Made by a program: the position numbers and the translations under genes
The notes under the pieces: model-generated
The model's input: only the letters and a program-made list of their open reading frames with translations
What the model was told of the DNA's origin: nothing
Databases searched by the model: none
NCBI GenBank assembly: GCA_029532415.1
Contig: JAQOTA010000061.1
Span: forward strand, 558,001-622,000
From: Marasmius tenuissimus
Lineage: Eukaryota > Basidiomycota > Agaricomycetes > Agaricales > Marasmiaceae
DNA: 64,000 nt
Direction of reading: 5' to 3'
In this document: positions 34,501 through 45,102 of the stretch, in pieces
Numbering within the stretch: the stretch's first letter is position 1
Layout: each line of letters begins with the position of its first letter

Positions 34501-35066
34501 AGCTGCTCTGTCGCTGGAGTTGACATCCACGAAAACATAGCTGAACGGGAATGATTGAAGAACGACATTGTTGGGCTGTGATCCTGGGTTATCCTCGAGT
34601 TCTTGAGGACGAAATACGTACATTACTCACCTCAATAGGGCTCAGAAACGTGACGTTGAGCTGAACAGCGCCAGCAGTCATAACATAGACTGTGCGAGTG
34701 GGGGTAATGATAACATCGTTAAGCGTTGCTCTGTCCTTCTTCTTCCCGTCTGCTAGGGTAAACGTCAAGGTCGGGTTTGTCATCGCTGCACCAAGCCATT
34801 CATATAAGTCGCCGTCCACACGAATGAACCCAGACCATGAAAACGTCTATTGAGGAGCCATCAGGTGTTTCGAAGGTAAATTGTGAGATAGTACATACAT
34901 GGTTTGAAGTCCAGAAGGTCGGCCAGTTGTTGGGCTTCAACCCTGTAGCGTCTGACCATACGTTTAGATAGGGTGATCTGTTGATGATGGGCAGCGCTGA
35001 AGGAATGAAAGACTGTGCGGTGGTCATGGATGGGAGGACCAAAATTATGATAGAGTGTTTGTGGAT
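31501..35066 (-). pseudogene. Decaying glutaminase A-like gene (copy A)
   Basis: Paralogue of 53644-57338 with the same exon order and most of the same intron positions. Family landmarks (fungal GtaA type, DUF4965/DUF5127/DUF1793, from memory): NRSPYLNVW...WPTFWTSN, GFIRVDGDLYEWLG, ITPTRTVYVMTAG, FPFSYVFVDV, GLRGWFLDHGSLN, FAFSHDLGS, SLATRQTLAGVEMV, TWAHARFTGQ, KWAEYLISSNAL, NLAIKGISGV, SWALMYNLYADKLLG. A membrane segment follows (GAIIGGVIGGLAALVLVFLG). Lesions: the codon matching the paralogue's start is ATC (35066-35064), so the hydrophobic leader HKHSIIILVLPS has no ATG and the first in-frame ATG is 35027. Exon 3 has a shift plus an in-frame TAG (34427-34425), although a 43-base intron cannot be excluded. 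A frameshift near 31600 precedes the conserved end MRLRTRYEPPPEY. It is probably no longer making a secreted enzyme. Confidence 0.75.
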
Positions 35067-36623
35067 TTATATCGTTTCAACTCGCAAGGTAGGGGGTGAG
35101 GATGACGACGTTGAGCGATGAAATAGGTCGACACTGCACATAGGAAGAGGCTTGACCCTCGATAGGTTGCCGCTACCTGGATGAGTGGATAGAAGATGGC
35201 AATGGTTTGGGATAAATGATCTCGTGGGGCTTCCGGTCCATGTAAGTAGCACTAAGTAGGTGACTCCTGAGTCACATCAGAAGATCGGAACGGTTTTGAT
35301 GATACAGCCCAAACCCACCCTGATACCTACCTTTGTGTCGGTGAAACACCCCATGGATAATCACACCTATCATTGGCGTCAAGGAAACACTTCAACATTC
35401 AACATTCAACCACGAGAGGTAACTGTGTATCTATGTGGGTCCCACGGATACTGGTATCCGCATCCATCTTCCAGGATCTCGATGACCCTCATAGCATGAC
35501 CATTCCTGATATATTCACAAACATCTCCTACATTGATGACTATGGCCGTGCATATCACGGAGGTTTTGACGTTGCTCATTTGGGGGGTGACCGTGAAAGA
35601 TGTCTCGGGAGTCAGGGAGGGCGACTGCCCTACTTGCTAAATTCACGAGACGAAGCGGTAAGGGAGGGAGACTTCCATCAGACTTTTTGAGGGAAAAGAG
35701 AGTAGACCTGCTGGACACAACTGAGGAAGATAGATGTCAAGGTGAACCTGCTAGGTCTTGATGATCAAAAAGATATGGCATCGTGTCGGTGTCTCCAGGT
35801 CAGACTTGAACTTTAAAACTCAGCTCGACTCCTTCAGACTGAGATTATTCCCGGAAAGGTCATACTTAAACTGTTCGGATCCTCAGCGTCATCCATATCT
35901 TATCTCACGTCTTGTGTACCATGTGTACTTACTGAAGAGTCTGGCAGCTACCTACTGATTGATGCTGGATTGAGTAAAACTAATTTGAGGAAGCTGATTG
36001 GAAGTCAACTTGATGGTGGAAACTGCAGTTATGGGAGTCGGGACTGCCACAGATAATTAGCTGAACCTTTAGGTTCTAGCCCTCAGAGAGAAAACGGTTT
36101 TTGTGCATCAAAACAATACGTACAAACAATGCAACCGGTCTGCTGCACTCCGCGGCAGCTCGTGATAAGATTGCCAAACCTTGATTAGATCCCTGAGCTC
36201 TCCCGGGCCCTCACTAGGCCTCAACGTCAACTCTCATGTCTACATATCTATCCGATGGCTTATCGTCATCAGCCTGCAAATTTCGAACATCTCCCTCAAG
36301 TTTACAAGGAACGTACACACTTACTATTGTATGAGAATGCCGGGATAGACTTCACCCTCTACAGCAATCACAGCCTAGCAAAATGCAGCGCGGCAGCAGC
36401 CAAACTGAAATAATTGGCACGATTTATACTCGTCGAGCTGGTGATCGATTTCCCAGGCCTCTATTACCTCGAAGAACTGCATCAAAAAGCTGGAGACAGG
36501 TCAGCACACGATTTCCATTCGTCGGGACTCTGGATCACTACAGCATCCGAAATCATAAATGAAGAATCCCCCTGCTGGCAAATCTCTTGCAATCCAACAG
36601 CGTCACCGTTACAGCCTCCAGGC
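35067..36623. other. No gene recognised
   Basis: Short frames only. The stretch upstream of copy A probably holds its former promoter. No repeat boundary was found. Confidence 0.4.
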
Positions 36624-36629
36624 ATTGGC

Positions 36630-37801
36630 TATGGGGGTCCGCGATGGACAAAATTATTTTCTGATCTTGAGCGGTTATGGTTTTGTTTTCGACGGCGGCT
36701 GTATAATTTAGTTTTCGTTATGTCTCCATACTTTCGTTTTCGCTTACCCTGGTCAGTTTATGTAACAGTGCCAGCGTGAGTCCGAGAATACCGACTTGCC
36801 GAGCCTGATGTCAACCAGCTGACAGCGGCAGCACGCCATTTGGCCTCTACTATGGCCAGTTGTGCATCGGCCGTAGGCGTGTTTGTCAAGCAGTCCCAGT
36901 CAGAAGCCCTCAAAAAGATCCCCGTGATCCTGAGATATAGCAGGACACTTGAGACCAGCTGCCCTATCTAGTATGTACTTCCTTGATTTGCATGGCGTAT
37001 GTGTACTGTAAGTCTGTAACTTGTAAGAGGCATTCATCCTGTTACCGTGTTGAAAGTCCCCAAAGGCACCTGAGCCTGTCTGCCGATTCTCCACAAATAA
37101 CAATCTTGACCCCACCCATACATATAGGGCAAAGAACAGACTACAGAGTCCAGACTGGACTGGCTTTGTAGCAACTTTATAGTAACAAGTTATTAGTGGC
37201 TCCTCATCTTCTCTTTCTACTTGGTGCCTAGCAGTAGCCCAAAGCTACGGCGTGTGCTATGAATTATAATGGCGTGTTACTGAATCCTTGAAGCTCCGTT
37301 ACGCTTCTCACCCCATCCAGACGTGCACAGTGGTTTTCAGGGCGTAGTAAATATGCCGCCGTTGAGACGCACCTGGCCCGTAAAATCACTGAGTCTGTCT
37401 GACTTCTGACATTCAAAGTCATGGAGATCATCGGGAAACTTTATTTCCAGTTGTCAGTATTTACCAGAGTCGTATCCAGTGTAGCCGCCACTTGTACGAT
37501 TGTGCGACAGGAACTTGCAAGGGCTCAACAAGCCGTGTGGACAATCGGAAATTCCCGGTGCCAGTGACTTTGCCGGATGCCTACTTAGTACTGCGGGGCT
37601 TGTGCAGGGCAGTCCCCGTTACAAGCGAGAACGAGAACGAAATATTAATTCAAAAACAAGCGACCTAAGGCTGAGAGCAGGTATTTTCCGCTCCGAAATC
37701 TAAATACAGGACACTGACAACGAAAACGAAAAGCCCGACTACGAAAACCTGATTGCGTCAATCTACCAAGTTGATGATTTTGTCCAGCATGGACCCCCAT
37801 A
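36630..37801. mobile_element. Non-autonomous TIR element, 1.17 kb
   Basis: Ends TATGGGGGTCC...GGACAAAAT and its inverse (ATTTTGTCC...GGACCCCCATA) form an inverted repeat of about 30 bp with mismatches. ATTGGC lies on both sides (36624-36629 and 37802-37807). Subterminal GTTTTCG words occur inside both ends. No transposase. A 6-bp duplication does not fix the superfamily. Confidence 0.65.
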
Positions 37802-37807
37802 ATTGGC

Positions 37808-39507
37808 ACACGTCGAATCTTGACAGGATTTCGAAAGAGCAAAATGACTCAGATTTGTCATTTCTTGAGTTTAGCGTCCCTTGGCAGTACATAGTCACTG
37901 TGGCATGGAGATTAGGAAGGAAATTGCTCTCACTTCTTGCTCACTTCATACCTTTTCTCCATTCCTTCAGTGCTTGCATGTACATACCATTTGCTAGCCG
38001 CCGGTACTCGTTGCATTTCTGAGATTTTAGTTAGGTTAAGTTGCAGTCATACACATCAAAAGATCCCAACTTTTCCTGCTCTACGTAAGTAGTTTGTACA
38101 GGCAAAGGGTTCGTGAAGGTTCAGCTCGCGCCTCGCAGAGGCCTAATCCTTTGTCATCTATTTCTGCTGAGACATTGATGCTACAATGTACTATGTACTA
38201 TACACCAATCATTTTGTTTGTGAACAGTTGAGAATGGGAGGAACACGGGGCCGGCTTGGGCACAGCTCAGGCTCAGACCCCGGCTTTGCGATGTATAGCG
38301 ACCAGGGTTTTTTTTCCATGTTTCCCGATATCTTCAATGTGATCTTGGCGAACATCTAAGTCTTGAGGTGAATGAGTACCCGATAACTCACTAACTCTCA
38401 CTCACTGGTTTCAATAACCTCCTCTATGAGTCTCTATGCTGACCTCATACCTACCCTTGCTTCTGGCGCCCCGAATCTAGTGAGCTCTACTCCGGACCAC
38501 ATCTTACTCTTCAATCAACAAGATAACAAACACGAAATCTAGATCTGTTGATGAAAATCTTGCAAGGAAACTACACGAGGTGAGCATCTTCAAATTCCGA
38601 TCTCCCTCAGAAACCGGGGCCCCGGGCCCGGGGCTTTCAATTTATAAAGCCGGGCCCAAAGCCCTCATAGGCCGTACCTGCAGGCCCGGCTTGGCTCAGG
38701 CTTTTAGGGCTTGGCTTGGCCCAGCCGCCTGCCTGGGGCTTCGAGCTCGAGCCCGCACGATGGCATTATGCGCGGCGTGCCTGAGGAAAGAGAATAGACC
38801 AAGGGTTCGGGTAAGTGTCCGTTCGAGTACTTCAGAGTCCTTTGAGGTCAACACTCTTCTCGTCGTGCACTCATGGTGGTTTGGGCTCATTATAAGAAAA
38901 CGGGCTAGCAGACCGTGTACGAAGAAGACTCGGAGTTTGCCGAATGATTCCCGCTACTGCTAAGTAGAGGGTTTTACCGGTCCATCAAAAACCGATTCTG
39001 CGCACCCCACTTTCAGTGAACATGACTTTTTGCCCACGGTATCACGTTCACTCTCACACAGTCACACGACTTCTGATCCAGTATTTTTGTCACGGAAGTC
39101 GCGTTTCATCGTCATTCACTGACCAGCATGGTATCCTTGGCCTGTAGGTTGTGATTCGCTAAGCTCCCCTTCTCGGATATTGCTCTCTAGCCTGGCTCAA
39201 CAGTTCAGCCTCGCGCTGTGCCCCTCGCTTTGCTCTCATAGTCGACTTCCTCAATTCAAATTCATTCCACACAAACAGCTCCGAACTTAATCCAGCTCAC
39301 AGCGACTCGATTCAATACAATTCAGTTCAACATTCAAATCAAATTTATTATGAGTACCTAAATCAAGGATCCAAACTCACTACGGCTTACTCTTTCCAGA
39401 ACGGAACGTAAAACATTCAACTCAAAGTTCAAAGTCAGGACTCACCGGGCCCTGCAATTCGCAATTTTTGCAACTTCTACGATCCATGGCTGGCTGCGAT
39501 TGGTGAT
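37808..39507. other. Intergenic, with GC-rich repeat patches
   Basis: GGGCCCGG/GCCCGGGC-type words cluster near 38245-38290 and 38615-38760, as in some basidiomycete hAT MITEs, but I could not define ends. A segment shared with 48157-48230 is listed separately. No gene. Confidence 0.35.
38869..38944 (+). repeat. Dispersed repeat, copy 1
   Basis: About 75 bp from ACTCATGGTGG to GACTCGGAGTTTGCCGAA is shared, with mismatches, with 48157-48230 in the same orientation. It is probably the end of a transposon family whose limits I cannot see. Confidence 0.6.
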
Positions 39508-39512
39508 GATAT

Positions 39513-39833
39513 TGTTGAATCTGTGGACTATAATTAGATCCCGGTATATCCGAAGTCCTGGTTCATACTTCCCGCCATTGTATTATGCGGGACAATGCAT
39601 TTGCTATTGTTCTATTCTTCATTGTTCATTATGCTCATATGTACAATTTCTATTGTTGTACTTATATGGTAACTCTATTGAATCTACATGTATATAAGCT
39701 CGTAGTTCTCTACCTGAATCTACAGTGTGCTTGAGCTTCTACGTCTCGCCTCTATCTCTCTAAACTCCTCTCTGGTAAGTAGTAGTGTAGCCATGTTGTA
39801 GTCCTCTGCGCTAGGCATCATGCTGGCTCATCA
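39513..39833 (+). mobile_element. Solo LTR, 321 bp, GATAT duplication
   Basis: Starts TGTTGAATCTG and ends GGCTCATCA. GATAT lies on both sides (39508-39512 and 39834-39838). It contains TATATAAGCTC near 39691, followed by a pyrimidine-rich stretch as in LTR R/U5 regions. The start resembles the Copia-Y LTR but the body differs. No internal retroelement sequence adjoins it. Confidence 0.8.
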
Positions 39834-40052
39834 GATATCAATTTTAGGTCTGTAGTCCTCTGTGTCCACCTCCGAAGTTCGAGGATCTTCTCTCAGCTCA
39901 TCATTTCGCTACCTACATGAGAAGTTTTCAATGCGGCCGTATCTTCGAGTCAGCCTCAGTGGTATTCAAGCATGAAGAATAAAAAATTTTGGCTTGATTA
40001 TGTTGACAATCTAGCATTAGTTGGGGGGTGAGGGGGGCTCCCCCCCTTCCCA

Positions 40053-40086
40053 CTGGGAGGAGCTGGCCAAAGGCCGAGCGACAACC
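40053..40086 (+). repeat. GGAGCTGGCC-type repeat, copy 1
   Basis: A 34-bp block containing GGAGGAGCTGGCC and GGCCGAGCGACAACC around a small palindrome (GGCCAAAGGCC). It is found inverted at 58497-58530. A G/C-run (GGGGGGCTCCCCCCC) lies just upstream. Confidence 0.6.
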
Positions 40087-40248
40087 AGTGGGGAGACTCA
40101 ATTCAGGGCTGACTGTCCTCACCACTGTTATTGACTGTTTGGTATTTGGCTGACCTTCTTCCATGCCTATTACACCCAGTCTCAGTCCATGACTTTATCC
40201 TGGTCTGAGGACAATCTTTCCTAGATGATGGGGATCAGAACATTGAAA

Positions 40249-41890
40249 CCCAGTGAAAACAAACATAAATTCAGGGACTTTCAGGGCCATTGTCTGATAT
40301 TGCCGGGTATTAGAATGTGACGTGACCCTATTTTGAATATTCCCAGCTATTTTCCCATATTCTAGGACACAATTGTCCCCCAACAACGGCATCTTTGAGT
40401 ATTCCTAGCTATCCTCTCGTATTCCAGGACAGAATTGTCTCAAGGCAACGGCATCCTTTGCACAAACAATACAAACAAGGCTCAAGGTGACCCTGGGTGG
40501 GTCTGAGGTGAGCTCGCCATTGTATTGAGCCCAAGGTACATTCACAAGATATTGTCTGATATCCTCCAGAGACCATCCCAACTTAGCTAGAATGCAATAT
40601 CACGGTGCCAACAGGATGTACTTATCTTTACATTATCCTGGTAACAGTACATTCAGTCTACCATTATAGAGCATTGAGAGTAGGTTTGGTGAGTTTGATA
40701 AGAGAATACTGAGACCAGTAACAGTGGTGATCGTCGTTGTTGTCGAAACTCTGGTTGTCACTGGTGCTTGTATTCACCTATGCGTGAATATAGGTGCCGG
40801 TGAGCAGCTTTGCCGCGCGAGTCCAAAATTGTCAGATTGGACACAGCCACCTGCCAGCTCACTCTCTCTCATACCACTATGTCGCCTACTGATTTGTACT
40901 GGTCAAGTAGGTTCTTTCAATTCTCTATTCTCACTATCTTCAACACACTAACCTTGTCCCAGATACACACATAGACACCACATTCACCCTCCAAACATAA
41001 ACTCAAGCAGGTCGGGTCTGAGGTCGCACAACGGCGTGCATTTTTCTGTATATATGGTGCGTATCTCCAGTCTTGAGTCTGGTGCAGGCTTCTTCTAATT
41101 ATCAATTTATTTTATAGCTGGTGTGCACCGCGATGACTTCCCTTTGAAGGATAGGATTGGTGTCAGAAGGTTCCCTATTCCTGGCTTGCCACCCACTTCA
41201 CGTCCAACGCAGCAACTAAATGCAACAATATCACACCAAGATACTGAGCAGTCCCTGGAATTGTTGAAAGGTACGTACATCTGTGCTGCTGCTACTGGTT
41301 CCAGTGTACTAACTGATGTCTGAATATTGCATAGTTCTTCGATGTCAGGCGCAGGAAGTGCATGCAGCAATGACACAGTCGTTTTCAGGCTCAGGTATGA
41401 TGCTCTCCTTCACTTGCTTTACATTTAGATAACTCACGACGTCCCAAATAGGCTGGATCAAGACCACGACTGTCCGTAATGATATGGCGGCAACTGCAGT
41501 AGCTACTCCCCCTCCCCATTGATATTTTGTTGCTCTACTAGTATATTCTGCCTGTTCATACATGTCACTACAGTCTACCATTCACTTAGTCTAGTACCAC
41601 TGTTGTATTGTATGGTAGGTAGTAATGATATTTAATTTCTGACAATATCTCAATGCGTGCAGTGGAATTTCAAGTAATATGTAGCAATACATGAGAAAAG
41701 CCCTGTTGTGGTCACCCGCTCATTTAGGACGTCCATAATAGCTGTGAATGGCTGGCAATGTGCAAAAAGGGTTCAATTTTTTACATTGCCAGCTATTGCC
41801 AGACAAATGCCAGATATTGGAGCACGACCCCGCGCTTAATGCCTGGGAATATCTGACAAATGCTGAGAATATGTGCTCATTTTCACTGGG
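40249..41890. mobile_element. TIR element of 1.64 kb carrying spliced-looking sequence
   Basis: The ends are CCCAGTGAAAA and its exact inverse TTTTCACTGGG, with weaker inverted similarity over about 75 bp. ATTGAAA lies on both sides (40242-40248 and 41891-41897). Inside, an apparent intron (about GTGCGT at 41059 to TTTTATAG at 41118) precedes a frame reading HRDDFPLKDRIGVRRFPIPG, followed by GTACGT and a possible second intron ending near 41334. No transposase was recognised. It may be a transposon carrying gene fragments or a decayed autonomous element. Confidence 0.7.
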
Positions 41891-42133
41891 ATTGAAACCT
41901 CGCTACAAATCATAGCCGAAGCCTAGCCATGCCTATAAATTACGGTGGGCTTGTGTTATTGTCGTGGTTCACACTGTGCAGGCTGCGAGTACAAATCCGG
42001 GTCTGACATATCAGATCGGACCAAGGGTATATGAAAAATATGAGGCAACTGGGCGAAAGTTGCATCCAATTCTCCTGACGGGAACGCTGAAGACAGGCAG
42101 TAGCGGGCCCTGCCGCTTGCCGGCCCTGCTTAA

Positions 42134-44770
42134 ATGACAATTCAGTGCTCGAATTATTGTTCCCACGGTACTTCTTTTCCAATGCGCATCGTTACCTCGT
42201 GCGTAAAGGCTCAACAAGGAAACCACGGCTTTGGAGATGATGTCACGAAGCTTAAAGCTGAAAGCGTGATTTTGGACGAGGAAATTCGAGGGCTGAAGAA
42301 TAGGCTGAAAGAGTTGGAGGCTGAGGCTGGGGAGATGAAAGAGGTGCGTCTTGCATAAATTTTGGTTCCGTTTCATCTGTTTTCTATCTCTCTAATTGGC
42401 TCTCGTTCACAATAGGAGCTCGCTGCGCAGGAAAAGAACAAACGGAAACGCAAGAGGGAGGTCGCTGCGCCTCGTGAGCACAAACAAGATGAACCGCGGC
42501 CCCTTTCGATACCGTCCCCACCACCCTCTGCCGCACGGTCAGCCTCTATCTCACGTTCATCTTCGCTGTTGCTGACTTCAGCGTTGATTCCTGCTTACAG
42601 ACATCACTCTACGCCAATTGTAGTTACGCCAGCACCGGTACCAGCGTCACTGTCATCGTTACTGAAGCGTAAGCGGGCAGGTCCCGAGCAACCACCAACC
42701 CCGAACACGGATTTACCCTCAACATCGACACATCCGACACATTCGGGCATGTCAGCTCCTGTTTTGTCTACTCCCACAGAGATACCTTGTCAACAGGTAG
42801 ACGCGGAGGAAGCCTCTTTACGCTCGGAAGATACACGTTTACACCTTCATCAATGCTTGCCACCTCCGGTGCCGGTTCCCATACAAGAGGATCTACCATT
42901 ATCAACAACATCGCTACCACCACGGTTTCGATTTACGAAGCGGAAGAAAGTGGATCCTATTCCCGAGATGCCGAATTCGGTATCCAGTCCGTCTCAACGT
43001 GTTAGTGGAGAAGATAGGAATGGTCACGACGAAAAGGATGGGGAGGAGGCCATACCAAGGACGAAGAAGAGTATATCTGGGTCTAAGGAGGAGGATGAGC
43101 AGATACCAGAGAGGAAGCTCAAGTCGCTCGGCGAAGCAGGAGTACCAGCGTCGTCGCCGAGACCATCGGCATTGACACGGTCGTCGGATTGCCTGCCACA
43201 GGATTCCATATCAGCACCGGCACCATCATCATCCTCGAGACTACCATCGCCAGCAAGGCCAGCACTCGCGCGACAGCCATTGTCTACCGCTAGTTGTGGG
43301 CAGGCTACAGACTTGAGTTCGCTCACCAACAGCGAAGAAGACGAATCGAACACCCCGATTCTGAAGAAGAAGCGAAAGTCAAAGACAAGTGCAGGGTCGA
43401 GAACTTCGAAACGTATCGAAAATCGGAGGAAGGTTACGGCATTGAGGGCTCTCACCGACAGTGAAGAGGACGACCTGGGAGTTTCAATTTTCCAGAAGAT
43501 GCCAAGGTCGAAGTCAACGACTACGAAACAGCCTGCCAATGCTAGTCATACACCAACAACTGTGGGAGGAGGGGATGATACTAGGGCAAAGTTGAGGAAA
43601 AGGAGAACGACGATAAATGTTGCAAAGGATGGAGCAGCCGGGAAAGGGAAGACGAAGCCGAAGTCGTCGACTGTTGCTTCGAAGCAGCCACTGCCCTCGT
43701 CTTCCTCTGGTGCAGCAAGACCGAGCACCACTGTACCGGTATCGTCCGCTTCTCGTCGCGGGGCTACAGCAGTATCAGTGACGTCAGAGAAATCGAAGCC
43801 ACACTCCCCTCGATCTCAGGTTAACCGTACGGTCTCCTCTCGTTGCTCGGTGTCAGGATCTGCCAGTAAACAACTTCCAGCGCCATCGACAACTTCTCGT
43901 CCACAAACGGAGACGAACCGTACGATCTCTTCCTCTTCTGTTAACGGTAGCGGTACGCAGAAACCCAGACCTGCCGCTATGATCAAGCCTCCGGTACCAC
44001 TTCCCTTGTCGCGTAAACCTTCCGAGAGCAAGGCCAAACAGAGAACCTCCTCGTCCTCGTCTACTATGCCGACCTCTTCAAATTCAAACGACGATGATGT
44101 CATTGACCTCACGCTCCTCGAATCCGACAAGGAGGAGCAGCCGAAGGAAGGTGTCCTCATTATTACTGATGATTCGGACGACGATGGGGATCTGGAGATC
44201 TTGTGTGTAACCTTAAGGTCGGACGGAGCAGGTGTTAACGGAGTAACGCCGATGAACAACGAACCTGGGAATACAAGGCCACATTCAAGGATAGACGACG
44301 TGGGGAAGGATGCGGATACGGGGGTAGGAAGGGAAGAGGGTGAGATAACCGATGACGAGCACGACAAGAATCACCCTCCTCACAAGAGGGATAATAACGT
44401 TCACCCGGCTAATGTGACTACGACTACGAACGCTACTGCTCGCGGCCCTCCAACTCCACACGTCAAAGCAGATGCACCACCTTCCTGCAACCTCGAATAC
44501 ACCCCACCCACTCACCTCCACCCCGATTTGATCAAACTATTTTACCAAGCGGGTAAGGCGAAGAAACCTGGCCTCGATCCTCGCCTCATATGCCGCTCGT
44601 GTGCCCAAGCCCATCCGATGGACACAGACTCATGGAAGCAGTTTGCCGTCGGGGAGAGCGTGTTCCGAATGTTGAGGCATATCGAAAAGGAACATGAGGG
44701 GTGGTATAAGCGGGCTTGTGCGATGGGGGCGGAGAGGGTCAAGTCGATGGTTGTTTTGATGAGTTACTAG
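42134..44770 (+). CDS. Ser/Pro-rich nuclear-type protein with SUMO-interaction motifs and C-terminal Cys/His motif
   Basis: Two exons, 42134-42343 and 42416-44770, around a 72-bp intron (GTGCGT...AATAG, phase 0); about 855 residues. The start is uncertain (ATG 42134 or 42182). Order: a short coiled coil (EEIRGLKNRLKELEAEAGE), a basic segment KNKRKRKRE, then a long disordered Ser/Pro/Lys-rich region. That region has two similar acidic-basic modules (LTNSEEDESN...KKKRKSK and LTDSEEDDLG). Next comes a cluster matching SUMO-interaction motifs: DDDVIDLTLLESD, GVLIITDDSDDD and LEILCVTL. The C-terminus is a compact region with CRSCAQAHP and, later, HIEKEH, arranged like a C2-H2 zinc site. No family was recognised. 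Nuclear, SUMO-linked chromatin or DNA-repair roles are inference from motif content only. Confidence 0.75.
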
Positions 44771-45102
44771 TCTTTCCACCCAGACTACCGTCAGTACGAT
44801 GAGGACGGCTATGTATATGGGGGTGATCTCAATACTGGCCACGAGTTCTTTTCGTTTATACCGACTTCTTTCTTGGTTTATATTTCTTGGATCAGATTTT
44901 TTCTTGGTTTCATCACCTCTTTCTTGGGTTCTTTTCTTGCCTTTGTGTTATCAACACCGACACTCGACGACTGATCACAGTACTTACTTGCTCAGTCTAC
45001 TGTAGCTTTTATTCTTATCCCTACTTATCATACCCATTCAATGTTCTAATAGGCAACTCCGACTCCCGAAATTCAACCAAAACCACAACTTGGCCCCCCA
45101 CC

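Noticed and set aside
43024..44367. Long minus-strand frames opposite the 42134-44770 gene
   Set aside because: They are mirror images of the Ser/Lys-rich coding strand; the plus strand has the intron, motif clusters and longest frame.
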